A stretch of DNA of 63,432 bases from Dehalococcoidia bacterium (GTDB lineage: Bacteria > Chloroflexota > Dehalococcoidia > GIF9 > AB-539-J10). Below are positions 24,432 through 33,926 of this stretch, piece after piece. The position numbers were made by a program, and so were the translations under genes. The stretch lies in contig JAUWYX010000009.1 in assembly GCA_030615625.1 (NCBI GenBank), positions 1-63,432 of the forward strand, in the 5' to 3' direction. Under the pieces are notes generated by a model. The model did not search any database. It saw nothing but the letters and a program-made list of their open reading frames with translations, and was not told the origin of the DNA. Numbering within the stretch: position 1 is the stretch's first letter; every line of letters begins with the position of its first letter.

Positions 24432-25103
24432 TTGTCTGAAGAGTTCACAATACGCACTTTTAGCAGTGACGAGGCTTTAGTCAAAGAGCGCAGAAATCAT
24501 ATAGTTCGATATTCTACAAAGGTGTTCACTAAGAAAGGGTATGACCGAACCAATATGCGTGAGTTGGCTAAAGCCTGCGAGATGAGTGCCGGTACGCTGT
24601 ATCACTATTTTGGTTCGAAAGAAGAGATCCTCTATTCGATTATCAACAGTGCTACGTCACAACAGGCGGGTTCTATGGAAGATTGGGCCAATGAGTTGGC
24701 AACGGTGAGCCCGACGATAGCTCTTGTAGAGATTATGAGAAAGTTTTATGAATGGCATGACGACAATCAGGATATTACTCTATTTGCATATCAGGAAACG
24801 AAGAACCTGCCAGGCAATGCCCGGCAAAGCATCTTTGACTCCGAAGCGCGTATATTGGCTGTATTTGAGAAGTTGCTGACAAGAGGAATTGAAGAGGGTG
24901 AATTTAATATTGATAATCCCAAGCTGATTGCCCATGACATAGTCGTTCTTGGGCATGCCTGGGCCCTCAGGCGTTGGTATTTGAGAAAACACTGGACGTT
25001 CAAAACATATGTAAAAGAACAGGCCGATGCTATTTTGAGGGCGATTACGGTAGATAATAACACTGGTGTTGCTATCAAACAGAGAAAGGAGTCATCCAAG
25101 TGA
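24432..25103 (+). CDS. TetR-family transcriptional regulator
   Basis: 223 residues from TTG 24432. N-terminal TetR helix-turn-helix: 'Ala-Lys-Ala-Cys-Glu-Met-Ser-Ala-Gly-Thr-Leu-Tyr-His-Tyr-Phe' near residues 48-62. The C-terminal half is an all-helical ligand domain similar to acyl-CoA-sensing regulators. It is first in the operon, its stop overlaps the thiolase-like GTG start, and a promoter plus palindrome lie upstream. Autoregulation and release by an acyl-CoA are likely but inferred. Confidence 0.9.
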   Translation: MSEEFTIRTFSSDEALVKERRNHIVRYSTKVFTKKGYDRTNMRELAKACEMSAGTLYHYFGSKEEILYSIINSATSQQAGSMEDWANELATVSPTIALVEIMRKFYEWHDDNQDITLFAYQETKNLPGNARQSIFDSEARILAVFEKLLTRGIEEGEFNIDNPKLIAHDIVVLGHAWALRRWYLRKHWTFKTYVKEQADAILRAITVDNNTGVAIKQRKESSK

Positions 25104-26470
25104 TTACTTTGAAGGAAGGTAATTTGCGCATTCCCAGATGGAACAGAAAGGTATTTGCCGTTGCTGGGGGTCTAACAAATTATAAGAAGTTCTGCCCGGA
25201 AATGAAGCTCGAAGAGCAGGTGATGGTTGCATTCCGGCAGATGTTGGAGAATAATGATTTAAAGCTCTCTCCGGTAGAAATCAAAGGATTAGTCAACTTT
25301 CTTGCCTGTGGTGAATTTGCCGACCACTTTCAAGACCAGCTCTTGTGCGAAGCTAAGGTCACTGACTACCTCGGTCTTGACCCCATATATGATATAGGTA
25401 TCAAGACTGGCGGGGCTACCGGTGGCTCCACAGTGCTGACAGCTGCTATGGCGGTAGCCAGTGGATATGCTGATGTGGCATTAGCCGTGGGCTGGGAGCG
25501 CATGTCTGAAGTGGATACGCGAACAGGCAATTACTACATTGCTAACGCAGCCTGTAAAGACTTTGAGACCAGGCTTTCCCGCATCTATGCTGCCTACTAT
25601 GCTCCTATGGCCGTCCGCTTCGCCTGGGCTTACAATCTCTCCGAGGAGACTAGAGCCAAGGTGGCAGTCAAGAATCACCTCTACGCCTATTACTCGCCAT
25701 ATTCCCAGCAACCAGGCAAATACACAATTCAGGATGTCCTTAACAGCCCAATGTCAACCTACCCGTTACGTTTCTTGGAATGCTGTGCCATGACAGATGG
25801 CGCGGCCTGCATGCTACTTTGCGATGAAGAAACTGCCTACAAGTTGACAGATAAACCTTGTGAGCTTTTCATAGCCGGCGGGAGCCATACCTTGAGAGTA
25901 GCGGATCGTAGAGACATGGAGATCCCGTTGTTGCCACACGAGACCGCCGATATGTATAAGGGCCTGCGCAAAAAAGAGGGGCAACGGTGGCCGGGATTTG
26001 AAAGCTTCGCTGCGTCACGATTTGCCGCTTATTTTGCCTACCGAATGGCTGGCATCACTAACCCGCTTGAAGAGCTTGACTTGGTGGAGCTGCATGATGC
26101 ATTTACCATAAGTGACATTCAAACTTATGGAGACATCGGACTTCGTCCCTATGGACAGGAACCTGATTACATTGAATCTGGGGACGCCTATTTTGATGGT
26201 AAATGTCCATCCAATCTGTCTGGAGGGTTGATAGGTACCATGCATGCTGTAGGGGCAACTGGCATCTTTCAAGGAATCGAGTGCCTCTGGCAGATACAGG
26301 GCAAGTATGATAAGTTTCATGGCGACCCCAAAATTTGGGAGTCTTTTGGCAAGAGGAAGCCCGAAGACTGGAAGAGCCTCCAGGTACCTAATGCTAAGCA
26401 GGCACTCTGGGTATCTCATGCTGGCGTAGGATCACATGTAACAGTAGGCATTCTCAAAAAGGCTTTTTAA
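25100..26470 (+). CDS. Thiolase-superfamily protein lacking the nucleophilic Cys
   Basis: 456 residues from a GTG overlapping the tetR-type stop. It has the thiolase fold of the SCP2/archaeal type: 'Ala-Val-Gly-Trp-Glu-Arg-Met-Ser', 'Glu-Leu-His-Asp-Ala-Phe-Thr' and 'Met-His-Ala-Val-Gly-Ala-Thr-Gly' with the active His. At the position of the usual acylated Cys the sequence reads Thr-Gly-Gly105-Ala-Thr-Gly, so thiolytic cleavage by the normal mechanism is unlikely. Immediately followed by a DUF35 gene, as in thiolase-DUF35 complexes (archaeal HMG-CoA synthesis; Ltp2-ChsH2 steroid aldolase). It may be an acyl-CoA aldolase or condensing partner. Confidence 0.8.
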   Translation: MITLKEGNLRIPRWNRKVFAVAGGLTNYKKFCPEMKLEEQVMVAFRQMLENNDLKLSPVEIKGLVNFLACGEFADHFQDQLLCEAKVTDYLGLDPIYDIGIKTGGATGGSTVLTAAMAVASGYADVALAVGWERMSEVDTRTGNYYIANAACKDFETRLSRIYAAYYAPMAVRFAWAYNLSEETRAKVAVKNHLYAYYSPYSQQPGKYTIQDVLNSPMSTYPLRFLECCAMTDGAACMLLCDEETAYKLTDKPCELFIAGGSHTLRVADRRDMEIPLLPHETADMYKGLRKKEGQRWPGFESFAASRFAAYFAYRMAGITNPLEELDLVELHDAFTISDIQTYGDIGLRPYGQEPDYIESGDAYFDGKCPSNLSGGLIGTMHAVGATGIFQGIECLWQIQGKYDKFHGDPKIWESFGKRKPEDWKSLQVPNAKQALWVSHAGVGSHVTVGILKKAF

Positions 26471-26482
26471 AGGAGGAAAACT

Positions 26483-27004
26483 GTGGCATCAAAAGGCAAG
26501 ATAACCAAGTATACTGGCAAACCCGCAAAGGTGCTTCAATCCGAACCAGCCATAGTGATAGAGTGGCCGAGGAGTCTGGCCCACAGGCATACTTATGGGA
26601 AACTCTCCCCGTTCTTCAAAGGTCTGACAGAGGGTAGATTACTAGCCACCAGATGCGCCAATCCTGAATGTGGAGAGCACAGGCTGTGGCTTCCGCCGCG
26701 GGCTGACTGTCCCGACTGCAACCAGCCCATGACCTGGGAAGAACTGCCCCAGCCAGTCATTGGCACAGTGCACACCTATGCGCGTGTGGAATATGCTGGC
26801 GCTGGCATAGAGCTCACTACCCCCTATTTTCAGGTTGACGTTGAGTTGCCTGGCGTATGCACTATATTCAAGGGCTATCTGCAATACGGAACACTCGAAA
26901 TAGGCATGAAAGTGAAGGCTTGCTTCCGCACCGAAGATCCGACCAACACAATTCTTGATATATACTGGATTCCTGTAGTCAATGATGCGGATGCCCGGTT
27001 TTGA
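26483..27004 (+). CDS. DUF35 Zn-ribbon/OB-fold acyl-CoA-binding protein
   Basis: 173 residues from GTG 26483 with AAGGAGG upstream. A zinc-ribbon Cys set ('Cys-Ala-Asn-Pro-Glu-Cys' and 'Cys-Pro-Asp-Cys', residues about 58-82) precedes an OB fold ('Gly-Thr-Val-His-Thr-Tyr-Ala-Arg-Val' onward). DUF35 proteins pair with thiolase-like subunits and help hold the CoA substrate; the gene sits 12 bp after such a subunit. An extra N-terminal segment of about 40 residues precedes the ribbon. Confidence 0.88.
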   Translation: MASKGKITKYTGKPAKVLQSEPAIVIEWPRSLAHRHTYGKLSPFFKGLTEGRLLATRCANPECGEHRLWLPPRADCPDCNQPMTWEELPQPVIGTVHTYARVEYAGAGIELTTPYFQVDVELPGVCTIFKGYLQYGTLEIGMKVKACFRTEDPTNTILDIYWIPVVNDADARF

Positions 27005-27063
27005 GCAGGTAATCGGCAGCGAGCTAATTAACAGAAACTTAAGTAGAACAAGAAAAAGACGGT

Positions 27064-29025
27064 ATGGGCAAGTTACTTTGGGAGCCGACGGAAGAACGAA
27101 AGAAGAATGCGAACATAACCAGTTTTAGAGAGTTTGCTAATAAACGATATAAACAGAACTTTCATTCCTATAAGGAGCTTTATGACTGGTCCGTAGACAA
27201 AATACCGGATTTTTGGGCTTCTGTGTGGGATTTTGTTGAGGTGAAGGCTTCCAAAGGCTACGAAGTAGTGGTTGACGATGTAACTAAGATGCCCGGTGCA
27301 AAATGGTTTATTGGAGCTAGGCTAAATTTCGCCGAAAATCTATTGAGATACAGAGATAAGAATACAGCCTTCATATTCAAAGGAGAAACTCAAAAGTCAG
27401 CGAAGATGAGTTACGCTGAACTGTATAACTCTGTAGGACGCCTGGCAGAATCTCTTCGAGGAATAGGACTCAAGCCCGGAGACCGGGTAGCTGCCTACAT
27501 GCCTAATATGATAGAGACAGCTGTGGCGATGCTTGCCAGCACGAGTATTGGTGCTGTCTGGGCTTCGTGTGCCACGGACATCGGTTCTGGAGCAGCCATT
27601 GATCGCTTTGGTCAAATCGAACCAAAACTTTTGTTTACCGCTGATGGCTATTTCTATAAAGGGAAGGCTTTTGATTCCCTTTCCAGCGCTGCTGAAATTG
27701 TAAAGGGGATACCCTGTATTGAGAAAGTGGTAGTGACCCGCTACAGGGAAGAAAAACCCGATATCAGCCATATTCCTAACTCTGTATATTATGACGATTT
27801 CCTATCAGGAGGGACGCCTGAAATTCAATTTGAACAGTTGCCCGCAGACCATCCCGTGTTTATCATGTTTTCGTCAGGGACGACTGGCAAGCCGAAGTGC
27901 ATCGTTCAAGGAGCAGCCGGAATTCTGGTTAATCAACTGAAGGAGTTAATAATCCACACCGATTTAAAGCGAGATGATGTTCACTTCTTTATCACGACTT
28001 GTAGCTGGATGATGTGGAACTGGATGCTGACTTCTTTGGCCACAGGTAATACCATTATTTTGTATGATGGTAATCCTACCTACCCTGGGCCGAGGGCTAT
28101 GTGGAAACTGATTCAGGATGAAAAAGTCACTATGTTTGGCTGCAGCGCCAGTTATATTAACTACCTCAGGAACGAACACATTAAGCCGGCTAATGATTAC
28201 GATTTGTCATCATTAAAAGAGATATGGCAAACTGGTTCCGTTCTCTCGGCGGAAGGGTTTGAGTACGTGTACCAGGAAATCAAGAGGGACCTGCATTTTA
28301 ATTCCAGTTCAGGTGGTACAGACATCAATGGCTGCTTTTTCACTGGAAGTCCGATTCAACCTGTATACGCTGGTGAATTGCAGGGACCGGGTTTGGGGAT
28401 GAAGGTAAAAGCGTATGATGAAAAAGGTCGTCCGGTATTTGACAAACAGGGCGAACTCGTCTGTGAAGCGGCTGCCCCACCTATGCCGCTTCATTTTTGG
28501 AATGATCCGGCTGGTAACAAATACAGGGAGGCTTATTTTGGTGTTTACCCTAGTGTGTGGCGTCATGGGGACTACATCGTATTTCATAGTGATACTGGGG
28601 GAGCTACTTTTTATGGTCGCTCTGATTCAGTACTGAAACCATCCGGGGTTCGCATAGGTACAGCCGAAATATATAACGTAATGGAAGGGCTGCCGGAGAT
28701 TGCTGATAGCTTAGCAATAGGGCAGAGATGGGAAGGAGACCAGCGTGTCCTCCTCTTTGTCAAATTGGCTGAGGGATATCATCTGACGGAAGATCTGGAA
28801 ACTAAAATCAAGAGAAGTCTCCGTGAGAAAGCTTCCCCAAGACACGTCCCAGCGAGAATCATTGCGGTACCGGATATTCCTTACACCACGAACATGAAGA
28901 AGGTCGAAAGCGCTGTCACGAACATAATCCATGGCAGACCTGTCCTGAACAGGGATGCCCTGTGCAATCCCCAATGCCTTGATTGCTATGAGAAGCTTAT
29001 TAGAGAAGGGGTACTCAGATCTTAA
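27064..29025 (+). CDS. Acetoacetyl-CoA synthetase (acetoacetate-CoA ligase)
   Basis: 653 residues, the length and N-terminal extension of the acetoacetate-CoA ligase group ('Ala-Arg-Leu-Asn-Phe-Ala-Glu-Asn-Leu-Leu'). The adenylation motif 'Ser-Ser-Gly-Thr-Thr-Gly-Lys-Pro-Lys' and the C-terminal catalytic Lys region 'Thr-Asn-Met-Lys-Lys-Val-Glu' are intact, unlike the ligase at 2983. It activates acetoacetate (or a related oxo-acid) with ATP and CoA. In this operon it would feed or drain a 3-oxoacyl-CoA pool next to the thiolase-like/DUF35 pair. Confidence 0.9.
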   Translation: MGKLLWEPTEERKKNANITSFREFANKRYKQNFHSYKELYDWSVDKIPDFWASVWDFVEVKASKGYEVVVDDVTKMPGAKWFIGARLNFAENLLRYRDKNTAFIFKGETQKSAKMSYAELYNSVGRLAESLRGIGLKPGDRVAAYMPNMIETAVAMLASTSIGAVWASCATDIGSGAAIDRFGQIEPKLLFTADGYFYKGKAFDSLSSAAEIVKGIPCIEKVVVTRYREEKPDISHIPNSVYYDDFLSGGTPEIQFEQLPADHPVFIMFSSGTTGKPKCIVQGAAGILVNQLKELIIHTDLKRDDVHFFITTCSWMMWNWMLTSLATGNTIILYDGNPTYPGPRAMWKLIQDEKVTMFGCSASYINYLRNEHIKPANDYDLSSLKEIWQTGSVLSAEGFEYVYQEIKRDLHFNSSSGGTDINGCFFTGSPIQPVYAGELQGPGLGMKVKAYDEKGRPVFDKQGELVCEAAAPPMPLHFWNDPAGNKYREAYFGVYPSVWRHGDYIVFHSDTGGATFYGRSDSVLKPSGVRIGTAEIYNVMEGLPEIADSLAIGQRWEGDQRVLLFVKLAEGYHLTEDLETKIKRSLREKASPRHVPARIIAVPDIPYTTNMKKVESAVTNIIHGRPVLNRDALCNPQCLDCYEKLIREGVLRS

Positions 29026-29178
29026 TCTACCGTTATACGAGGCTGGAAGGACCGAAGAATCGGGAGCAACGGGACTCAGTAGCGACATTGCTCAGACACA
29101 CTTCAAGAAAGTGGTTGAGTCCTTAGGTAGCGCTTCTTGTGTGTACTGCGCAGAGAGTACCATTGGGTGAGATGAACC

Positions 29179-30342
29179 ATGGATTTTGATTTGAGCGAGG
29201 AGCAGAATCTAACGCGCCAGGCGATTCGGGCTTTCGCTGAAAAGCAGATTGCCCCCATTGCCCGAGAGCTAGACGAAAGGGAAGAGTTTTCTGCCGAGTT
29301 AACGCGCAAAATGGCGGACTTAGGGCTGCTGGGTTGCTTTGTTCCAGAGAAATATGGCGGATCAAATATGGGCTACATCTCGTATGCAATCGCGGTTGAA
29401 GAGCTGGCGAGGGTGGATGCTTCCCAGGCCGCTACTATTGCTGCCGGAAACTCTCTAGGAATCGGTCCTATCTATTATTTCGGTGATGAGAAGCAAAAGC
29501 AAGAATGGCTTCCCAGGCTCTGTTCGGGAGAGTGTCTAGCTGCGTTTGGTCTGACGGAGCCTGATGCTGGCTCCGACGCTGGAAGCTCTCGAACCACCGC
29601 AACACTTGAAGGGGACTACTGGACTATCAATGGACATAAGATTTTTATCACAAACTCGGCTTGCCCATTAACCGGTGTTATTATTGTCCAGGCTGTCACT
29701 GGTAAGCATGAGGATGGCAAACCAGAGATTAGTTGCCTTATCGTTCCGAGCGACACACCTGGGTTGACAGCTAAGGAAATGAAAGACAAGATGATGTGGC
29801 GAGCATCCGACACGGGTGAACTTTTTTTCGATGATTGTATTGTGCCTGAAGCAAACCTTCTGGGAAAAAGGGGGGACGGCTTCCAGCAAATGCTTGCGAC
29901 ATTGGACGGCGGACGTCTAAGCATCGCCGCCATGGGATTAGGTGGGTCTCAGGCGGCTTTCGAGCTGGCCTTACAATACGCCAATTCACGCATCCAATTT
30001 GGACGGCCCATCGGTTCCTTTCAGGTCAACGCTTTCAAACTAGCCGACATGGCGTTAGAGATTGAACTGGCCAGGAATCTACTCTACAAGGTCTGCTGGC
30101 TACGAGAAAACGAACATCCCATTACTAAAGAGGCGGCCATGGCAAAATTGTTCTGTTCCGAGGTTATGGGCCGCTGTGTCCATCACGCAGTGCAACTTCA
30201 CGGAGGGTACGGGCTGATGAAGGATTATGAAGTCGAGAGATTATATCGGGACCAGAGGATTCTTGAGATCGGCGAGGGAACATCAGAAATACTACGCATC
30301 GTGATTGCTCGTAACATTGGCGTGTCGGGAAGGGCAATCTAG
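29179..30342 (+). CDS. Acyl-CoA dehydrogenase
   Basis: 387 residues of the short/branched-chain acyl-CoA dehydrogenase type. Motifs: 'Ala-Phe-Gly-Leu-Thr-Glu-Pro-Asp-Ala-Gly-Ser-Asp' (substrate/FAD loop), 'Ala-Met-Gly-Leu-Gly', 'Gln-Leu-His-Gly-Gly-Tyr-Gly' and 'Glu-Gly-Thr-Ser-Glu-Ile' with the probable catalytic Glu region. It oxidises an acyl-CoA to the enoyl-CoA, passing electrons to ETF, which is not encoded in the window. It is preceded by a 153-bp gap after the ligase without a recognised feature. Confidence 0.93.
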   Translation: MDFDLSEEQNLTRQAIRAFAEKQIAPIARELDEREEFSAELTRKMADLGLLGCFVPEKYGGSNMGYISYAIAVEELARVDASQAATIAAGNSLGIGPIYYFGDEKQKQEWLPRLCSGECLAAFGLTEPDAGSDAGSSRTTATLEGDYWTINGHKIFITNSACPLTGVIIVQAVTGKHEDGKPEISCLIVPSDTPGLTAKEMKDKMMWRASDTGELFFDDCIVPEANLLGKRGDGFQQMLATLDGGRLSIAAMGLGGSQAAFELALQYANSRIQFGRPIGSFQVNAFKLADMALEIELARNLLYKVCWLRENEHPITKEAAMAKLFCSEVMGRCVHHAVQLHGGYGLMKDYEVERLYRDQRILEIGEGTSEILRIVIARNIGVSGRAI

Positions 30343-30355
30343 AAAGAAGGGCACC

Positions 30356-31045
30356 ATGAAAAAGGAAAAGGCAAAACGCAAGACTTCTGCCAGATTGAGT
30401 CCGGCTAAGGGTAAGGCAGCGAGGCATGATGATTTCCTCACCGACCTGGCTAGCCTCGCTCGTATGGAAGAAGTGGATAGGGGAAAAGAATCTCTGGGCG
30501 ATCGGATTCGAAGGGTTCGAGAAATGCGGGAGCTTACCATTAGGGACCTCAGTAGTCGAACAGGGATTGATATAGCTACCCTGGAACGCATAGAATCAAG
30601 CGAAACGATTCCTGCATTAGGTCAGTTGGTTAGGCTAGGCAGAGCACTCGATATGAAGATGGGCTACTTTATATCTCCAGGAATTGACAAGCTCATGACT
30701 GTGGTGCGCAAGAATGAACGGCGGCCAATATCTCGCTATGGAGAGATGAAGAGTATGGAGTACGGCTACTTTTACGAGTCCTTAGCCCCGGAAAAGGCTG
30801 ACCGATTGATGGAGCCTTTTATTGTGACACTGGTGCCAACAGACAAGGAAGAGTTCTCCACCCACGCCGGACAGGAGTTTCTTTATGTCCTGGAGGGTGA
30901 AATGAAAGTACAAGTTGGAGATCGCGTCGAATTTCTCAAGGCTGGAGATGCCGTCTATTACGATTCTAGTCAACCTCACCTCGTTAGATGTGTCGGCACC
31001 ACTGTAACGAAGGTATTGGCTGTTCTCTATACGGGATCGAAATAG
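30356..31045 (+). CDS. XRE-cupin transcriptional regulator
   Basis: 229 residues from ATG 30356 (AGAAAGAAGGG upstream; an earlier frame opening would overlap the dehydrogenase). A Lys-rich N-terminus is followed by an XRE helix-turn-helix ('Thr-Ile-Arg-Asp-Leu-Ser-Ser-Arg-Thr-Gly-Ile', residues about 58-110) and a C-terminal cupin barrel ('His-Ala-Gly-Gln-Glu-Phe-Leu-Tyr-Val-Leu-Glu-Gly'). Such two-domain regulators bind a small ligand in the cupin and control the nearby operon. It lies 13 bp after the acyl-CoA dehydrogenase gene. Confidence 0.88.
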   Translation: MKKEKAKRKTSARLSPAKGKAARHDDFLTDLASLARMEEVDRGKESLGDRIRRVREMRELTIRDLSSRTGIDIATLERIESSETIPALGQLVRLGRALDMKMGYFISPGIDKLMTVVRKNERRPISRYGEMKSMEYGYFYESLAPEKADRLMEPFIVTLVPTDKEEFSTHAGQEFLYVLEGEMKVQVGDRVEFLKAGDAVYYDSSQPHLVRCVGTTVTKVLAVLYTGSK

Positions 31046-31138
31046 ACTACAAGACGAGCGAGTCCTGCCCCCGGGCTCAGCCCCTATCACTCAATTTACC
31101 GGCTTTTTGCCAATCCGACGGAAATCTTGAAAGAACGA

Positions 31139-31183
31139 TTGACAGTGTGTGAGGGGGTGATACACTAAGATTTTGGTGAAACT
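31139..31183 (+). promoter_or_regulatory. Promoter-like element A upstream of the ECF sigma gene
   Basis: TTGACA (31139-31144), a 16-bp spacer starting GTGTG, and TACACT (31161-31166), followed by ACTAAGATTTTGGTGAAACT (31164-31183). A closely related arrangement lies upstream of the RCC1-like gene at 42594-42666, so this is probably a shared control sequence rather than chance. Confidence 0.55.
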
Positions 31184-31243
31184 AAATTATCACTAGTGCA
31201 TTGTATTAATGAAGTATGCTTAATTTTTCCCATTGGCTAATAC

Positions 31244-31807
31244 ATGGATTTAAGCGAAGAAAAGGAACTCGTCAGACAAGCACAAAAGGCCCCCGATGCT
31301 TTTGCTAAGCTTTACGACCAGTATTATCCTAAAATCTTTGGCTATGTACTGAGGCGGACTGCCAATCTTGAAGCTGCCCAGGATATTACTTCAGAGACAT
31401 TTTTAAAGGCATTGAGGAAGCTCTGGCAATTTCGCTGGCGCAATATCTCTTTTTCCTCGTGGCTATATAAAATCGCCTCCAACGAGATTAACCAGTACTT
31501 CAGAAAAGCCGAATACAAAAAATCCGTATCACTGGAGGAATTACAGGAGCAGGGTTTTGAACCCATATCATCCCATAACCCCGAAAACGAACTAATAGAA
31601 GCGCAGGAAAAATTAAGACAACATCAGGATTTTCTGGAAATTCAGGGAAAAATCGTTCGGCTCCTTGCTAAATACCAGGAGGTAATTGCTCTCAGATTTT
31701 TTGAGCAAAAACAGATTAAAGAAATCGCTGAAATCCTGGGGAAAAAAGAGGGGACGATAAAGTCCCTGCTCCACCGGGCAGTGGAGAAATTAAGAGAAGC
31801 AGAATAA
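31244..31807 (+). CDS. ECF-type sigma-70 family RNA polymerase sigma factor
   Basis: 187 residues with only sigma regions 2 and 4. Region 2 holds 'Phe-Ala-Lys-Leu-Tyr-Asp-Gln-Tyr-Tyr' and 'Asp-Ile-Thr-Ser-Glu-Thr-Phe', region 4 'Tyr-Gln-Glu-Val-Ile-Ala-Leu-Arg-Phe-Phe' and the helix-turn-helix 'Gly-Thr-Ile-Lys-Ser-Leu-Leu-His-Arg-Ala'. It is followed by a protein with a cytoplasmic N-terminus, one membrane helix and an outer beta-propeller, the expected layout of an anti-sigma/sensor. Probably controls itself and a set of exported proteins. Confidence 0.93.
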   Translation: MDLSEEKELVRQAQKAPDAFAKLYDQYYPKIFGYVLRRTANLEAAQDITSETFLKALRKLWQFRWRNISFSSWLYKIASNEINQYFRKAEYKKSVSLEELQEQGFEPISSHNPENELIEAQEKLRQHQDFLEIQGKIVRLLAKYQEVIALRFFEQKQIKEIAEILGKKEGTIKSLLHRAVEKLREAE

Positions 31808-31811
31808 ACCA

Positions 31812-31902
31812 CCCCACGAAAATCTTGCGATTTTCCCGGGGATCCCATCAAATTAGAGTCAAATTTACTCAGGGGCCCCAAAAAGTCGCAAGACTTTTTG
31901 GG
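31812..31902. terminator. Two consecutive hairpins between the sigma and propeller genes
   Basis: Hairpin 1 (31812-31841): GAAAATC/GATTTTC with an outer CCCC/GGGG. Hairpin 2 (31877-31902): a perfect 11-bp stem, CCCAAAAAGTC and GACTTTTTGGG, with a GCAA loop. Placed 5-95 bp after the sigma stop, they could terminate or attenuate transcription into the propeller gene. Confidence 0.5.
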
Positions 31903-31962
31903 TTAAATAATGCAACCTTTTTCGGCCTCCTGCATTTACAGTAATAGAAGGAGGCAAAGTTT

Positions 31963-33918
31963 ATGAAACACGAGGACTTAATTGAGAAACTAGAAAACCT
32001 TGAAACTCCGGAAATTGAACTTCAAGGCCATAAACAAGCATTAAAAATGGCTTTACTCAGCTCCGGGCGCTTTAAGGAGAGGACTATTAGGGATTGGACA
32101 AAAATATTAGCCCCCGTCGCTACTGCCATGCTTTTAATAGCGGTCATGGGACTTTTTGCGGTGTATAGGCCCGAGCCTCTACCTCTGGGAGGGAATCAAA
32201 TCAGCAGGTTCGCTTCTTATGAGGAATTGCAACATTTCATAAAGGCGAACACACAAGATAAAGCATTCCTTAGGATGGAAGGCGTCATTGCGCCAGCAAG
32301 TGGAGAAGGCGACACCTTTGCCCCCTCTGCCCAAGATTACTCTGCCACCAATATTCAGGTTGCCGGGGTGGATGAGGCAGATATCGTCAAGACCGACGGA
32401 GAGTATATCTACCTCGTTTCTGGGCAGAAGGTTATCATCGTGAAGGCGTATCCCCCTGAACAAGCTCAAGTCCTATCCGAAATCGAGCTAGAGGGAACAG
32501 TCGTAGGAATATTCGTCAACGGAGATAGGCTGGTCGTGTTTGAGGGTGGAATGCCTTATTATGATATGCCCGTTGTAAGGGAATATGACATCATGCCTTA
32601 CATATCACCCAAGACATTCATCAAAGTATATGATATCTCAGATAGGGAAAACCCCCGGTTGCAGAGGGAGCTTTCTGCCGATGGTCAATACGTCAGTTCA
32701 CGGATGATAGGCGATTATGCTTATGTGGTGATAAACGAGCCTGTGTATGAACAAGACGATGAACTGAACCTTCCAAGAATTTATTCTGGCGGCAACGAGA
32801 CGGAAATACCTGCCACAGATATCTACTATTGCGATGTCTACGACTATTATTATATGTACACGACTATTATAGCCATAAACACGCAGAACGATGACCAGGA
32901 GCCCACATATGAAACAATCCTGCTGGGAGCCAGCAGCAACCTCTATGTCTCTATGGATAACATTTACCTGACGTTCCCAATATGGGGAGGGTATGTGGGC
33001 GACTCCGAAAGAACCGCTATCCACCGCATCCACATACAGGGTAGCGTAATGAATTATACCGCCAGTGGCGAGGTCCCTGGCATGGTGCTGAACCAGTTCT
33101 CCATGGATGAGTATGATGACCACTTTAGGGTGGCAACCACAACATACGGTCAAACAACCGAGAATAACGTATACATTTTGAATATGTCCCTCAACATTAC
33201 CGGCTCACTAGAGGACCTCGCTCCCGGGGAGACGATCTATTCGGCCAGATTCATGGGTGAAAGAGGCTATCTGGTAACCTTTAAGCAGGTTGACCCACTA
33301 TTCGTGATAGATTTAAGTGATCCCCAGAACCCTGAAGTTCTCGGTTATCTGAAAGTAACTGGATACTCAGACTACCTCCATCCTTACGACGAAAACCATA
33401 TTATAGGGATAGGTAAGGAGACAACGGACGCGGGGGAATTTGCCTGGTATCAAGGAGTCAAGATATCGCTCTTCGATGTCACCGATGTCAGCAACCCGCG
33501 GGAGATATCAAAGCTGGAAATAGGTCACAGGGGCACCGATTCGCCGGTTTTGCGGGACCACAAAGCATTTCTATTTGATAAGTCCAGGAACCTGCTGGTG
33601 ATACCTGTTTTGGTCGCGGAAATAGATGAGTCGGAGTATCCTTATGGAGTTCCCTCCAACGCTTACGGCGAGCCTGTCTGGCAGGGCGCCTACATATTCC
33701 ATATATCCCCGGATGTAGGTCTCAACCTAACAGGTAGAATCACCCATATTGAGAATCCCGCTGAACTGGAACAAGATTATTACTACTTTTACTCTTCCTT
33801 TTCGGTGGAGAGGTCCCTCTACATAGGCGATGTTCTCTACACTATCTCGGACGCCAAGATAAAGATGAACAGCCTGGAAAATCTGGATTACATCAATGAA
33901 GTGCAGCTTCCATCCTAA
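31963..33918 (+). CDS. Membrane-anchored beta-propeller protein, probable anti-sigma/sensor
   Basis: 651 residues. Residues 1-45 are charged and likely cytoplasmic, residues about 46-67 form a membrane helix, and the rest is an outside domain matching the beta-propeller family PF09826 ('Asn-Ile-Gln-Val-Ala-Gly-Val-Asp-Glu-Ala-Asp-Ile-Val-Lys-Thr-Asp-Gly'). It is rich in Tyr and Asp with many acidic loops that could bind Ca2+. The position next to an ECF sigma gene and the topology suggest the short N-terminus holds the sigma factor, but no classic zinc anti-sigma motif is visible. GGAGG precedes the ATG. Confidence 0.8.
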   Translation: MKHEDLIEKLENLETPEIELQGHKQALKMALLSSGRFKERTIRDWTKILAPVATAMLLIAVMGLFAVYRPEPLPLGGNQISRFASYEELQHFIKANTQDKAFLRMEGVIAPASGEGDTFAPSAQDYSATNIQVAGVDEADIVKTDGEYIYLVSGQKVIIVKAYPPEQAQVLSEIELEGTVVGIFVNGDRLVVFEGGMPYYDMPVVREYDIMPYISPKTFIKVYDISDRENPRLQRELSADGQYVSSRMIGDYAYVVINEPVYEQDDELNLPRIYSGGNETEIPATDIYYCDVYDYYYMYTTIIAINTQNDDQEPTYETILLGASSNLYVSMDNIYLTFPIWGGYVGDSERTAIHRIHIQGSVMNYTASGEVPGMVLNQFSMDEYDDHFRVATTTYGQTTENNVYILNMSLNITGSLEDLAPGETIYSARFMGERGYLVTFKQVDPLFVIDLSDPQNPEVLGYLKVTGYSDYLHPYDENHIIGIGKETTDAGEFAWYQGVKISLFDVTDVSNPREISKLEIGHRGTDSPVLRDHKAFLFDKSRNLLVIPVLVAEIDESEYPYGVPSNAYGEPVWQGAYIFHISPDVGLNLTGRITHIENPAELEQDYYYFYSSFSVERSLYIGDVLYTISDAKIKMNSLENLDYINEVQLPS

Positions 33919-33926
33919 ACCTCGAC

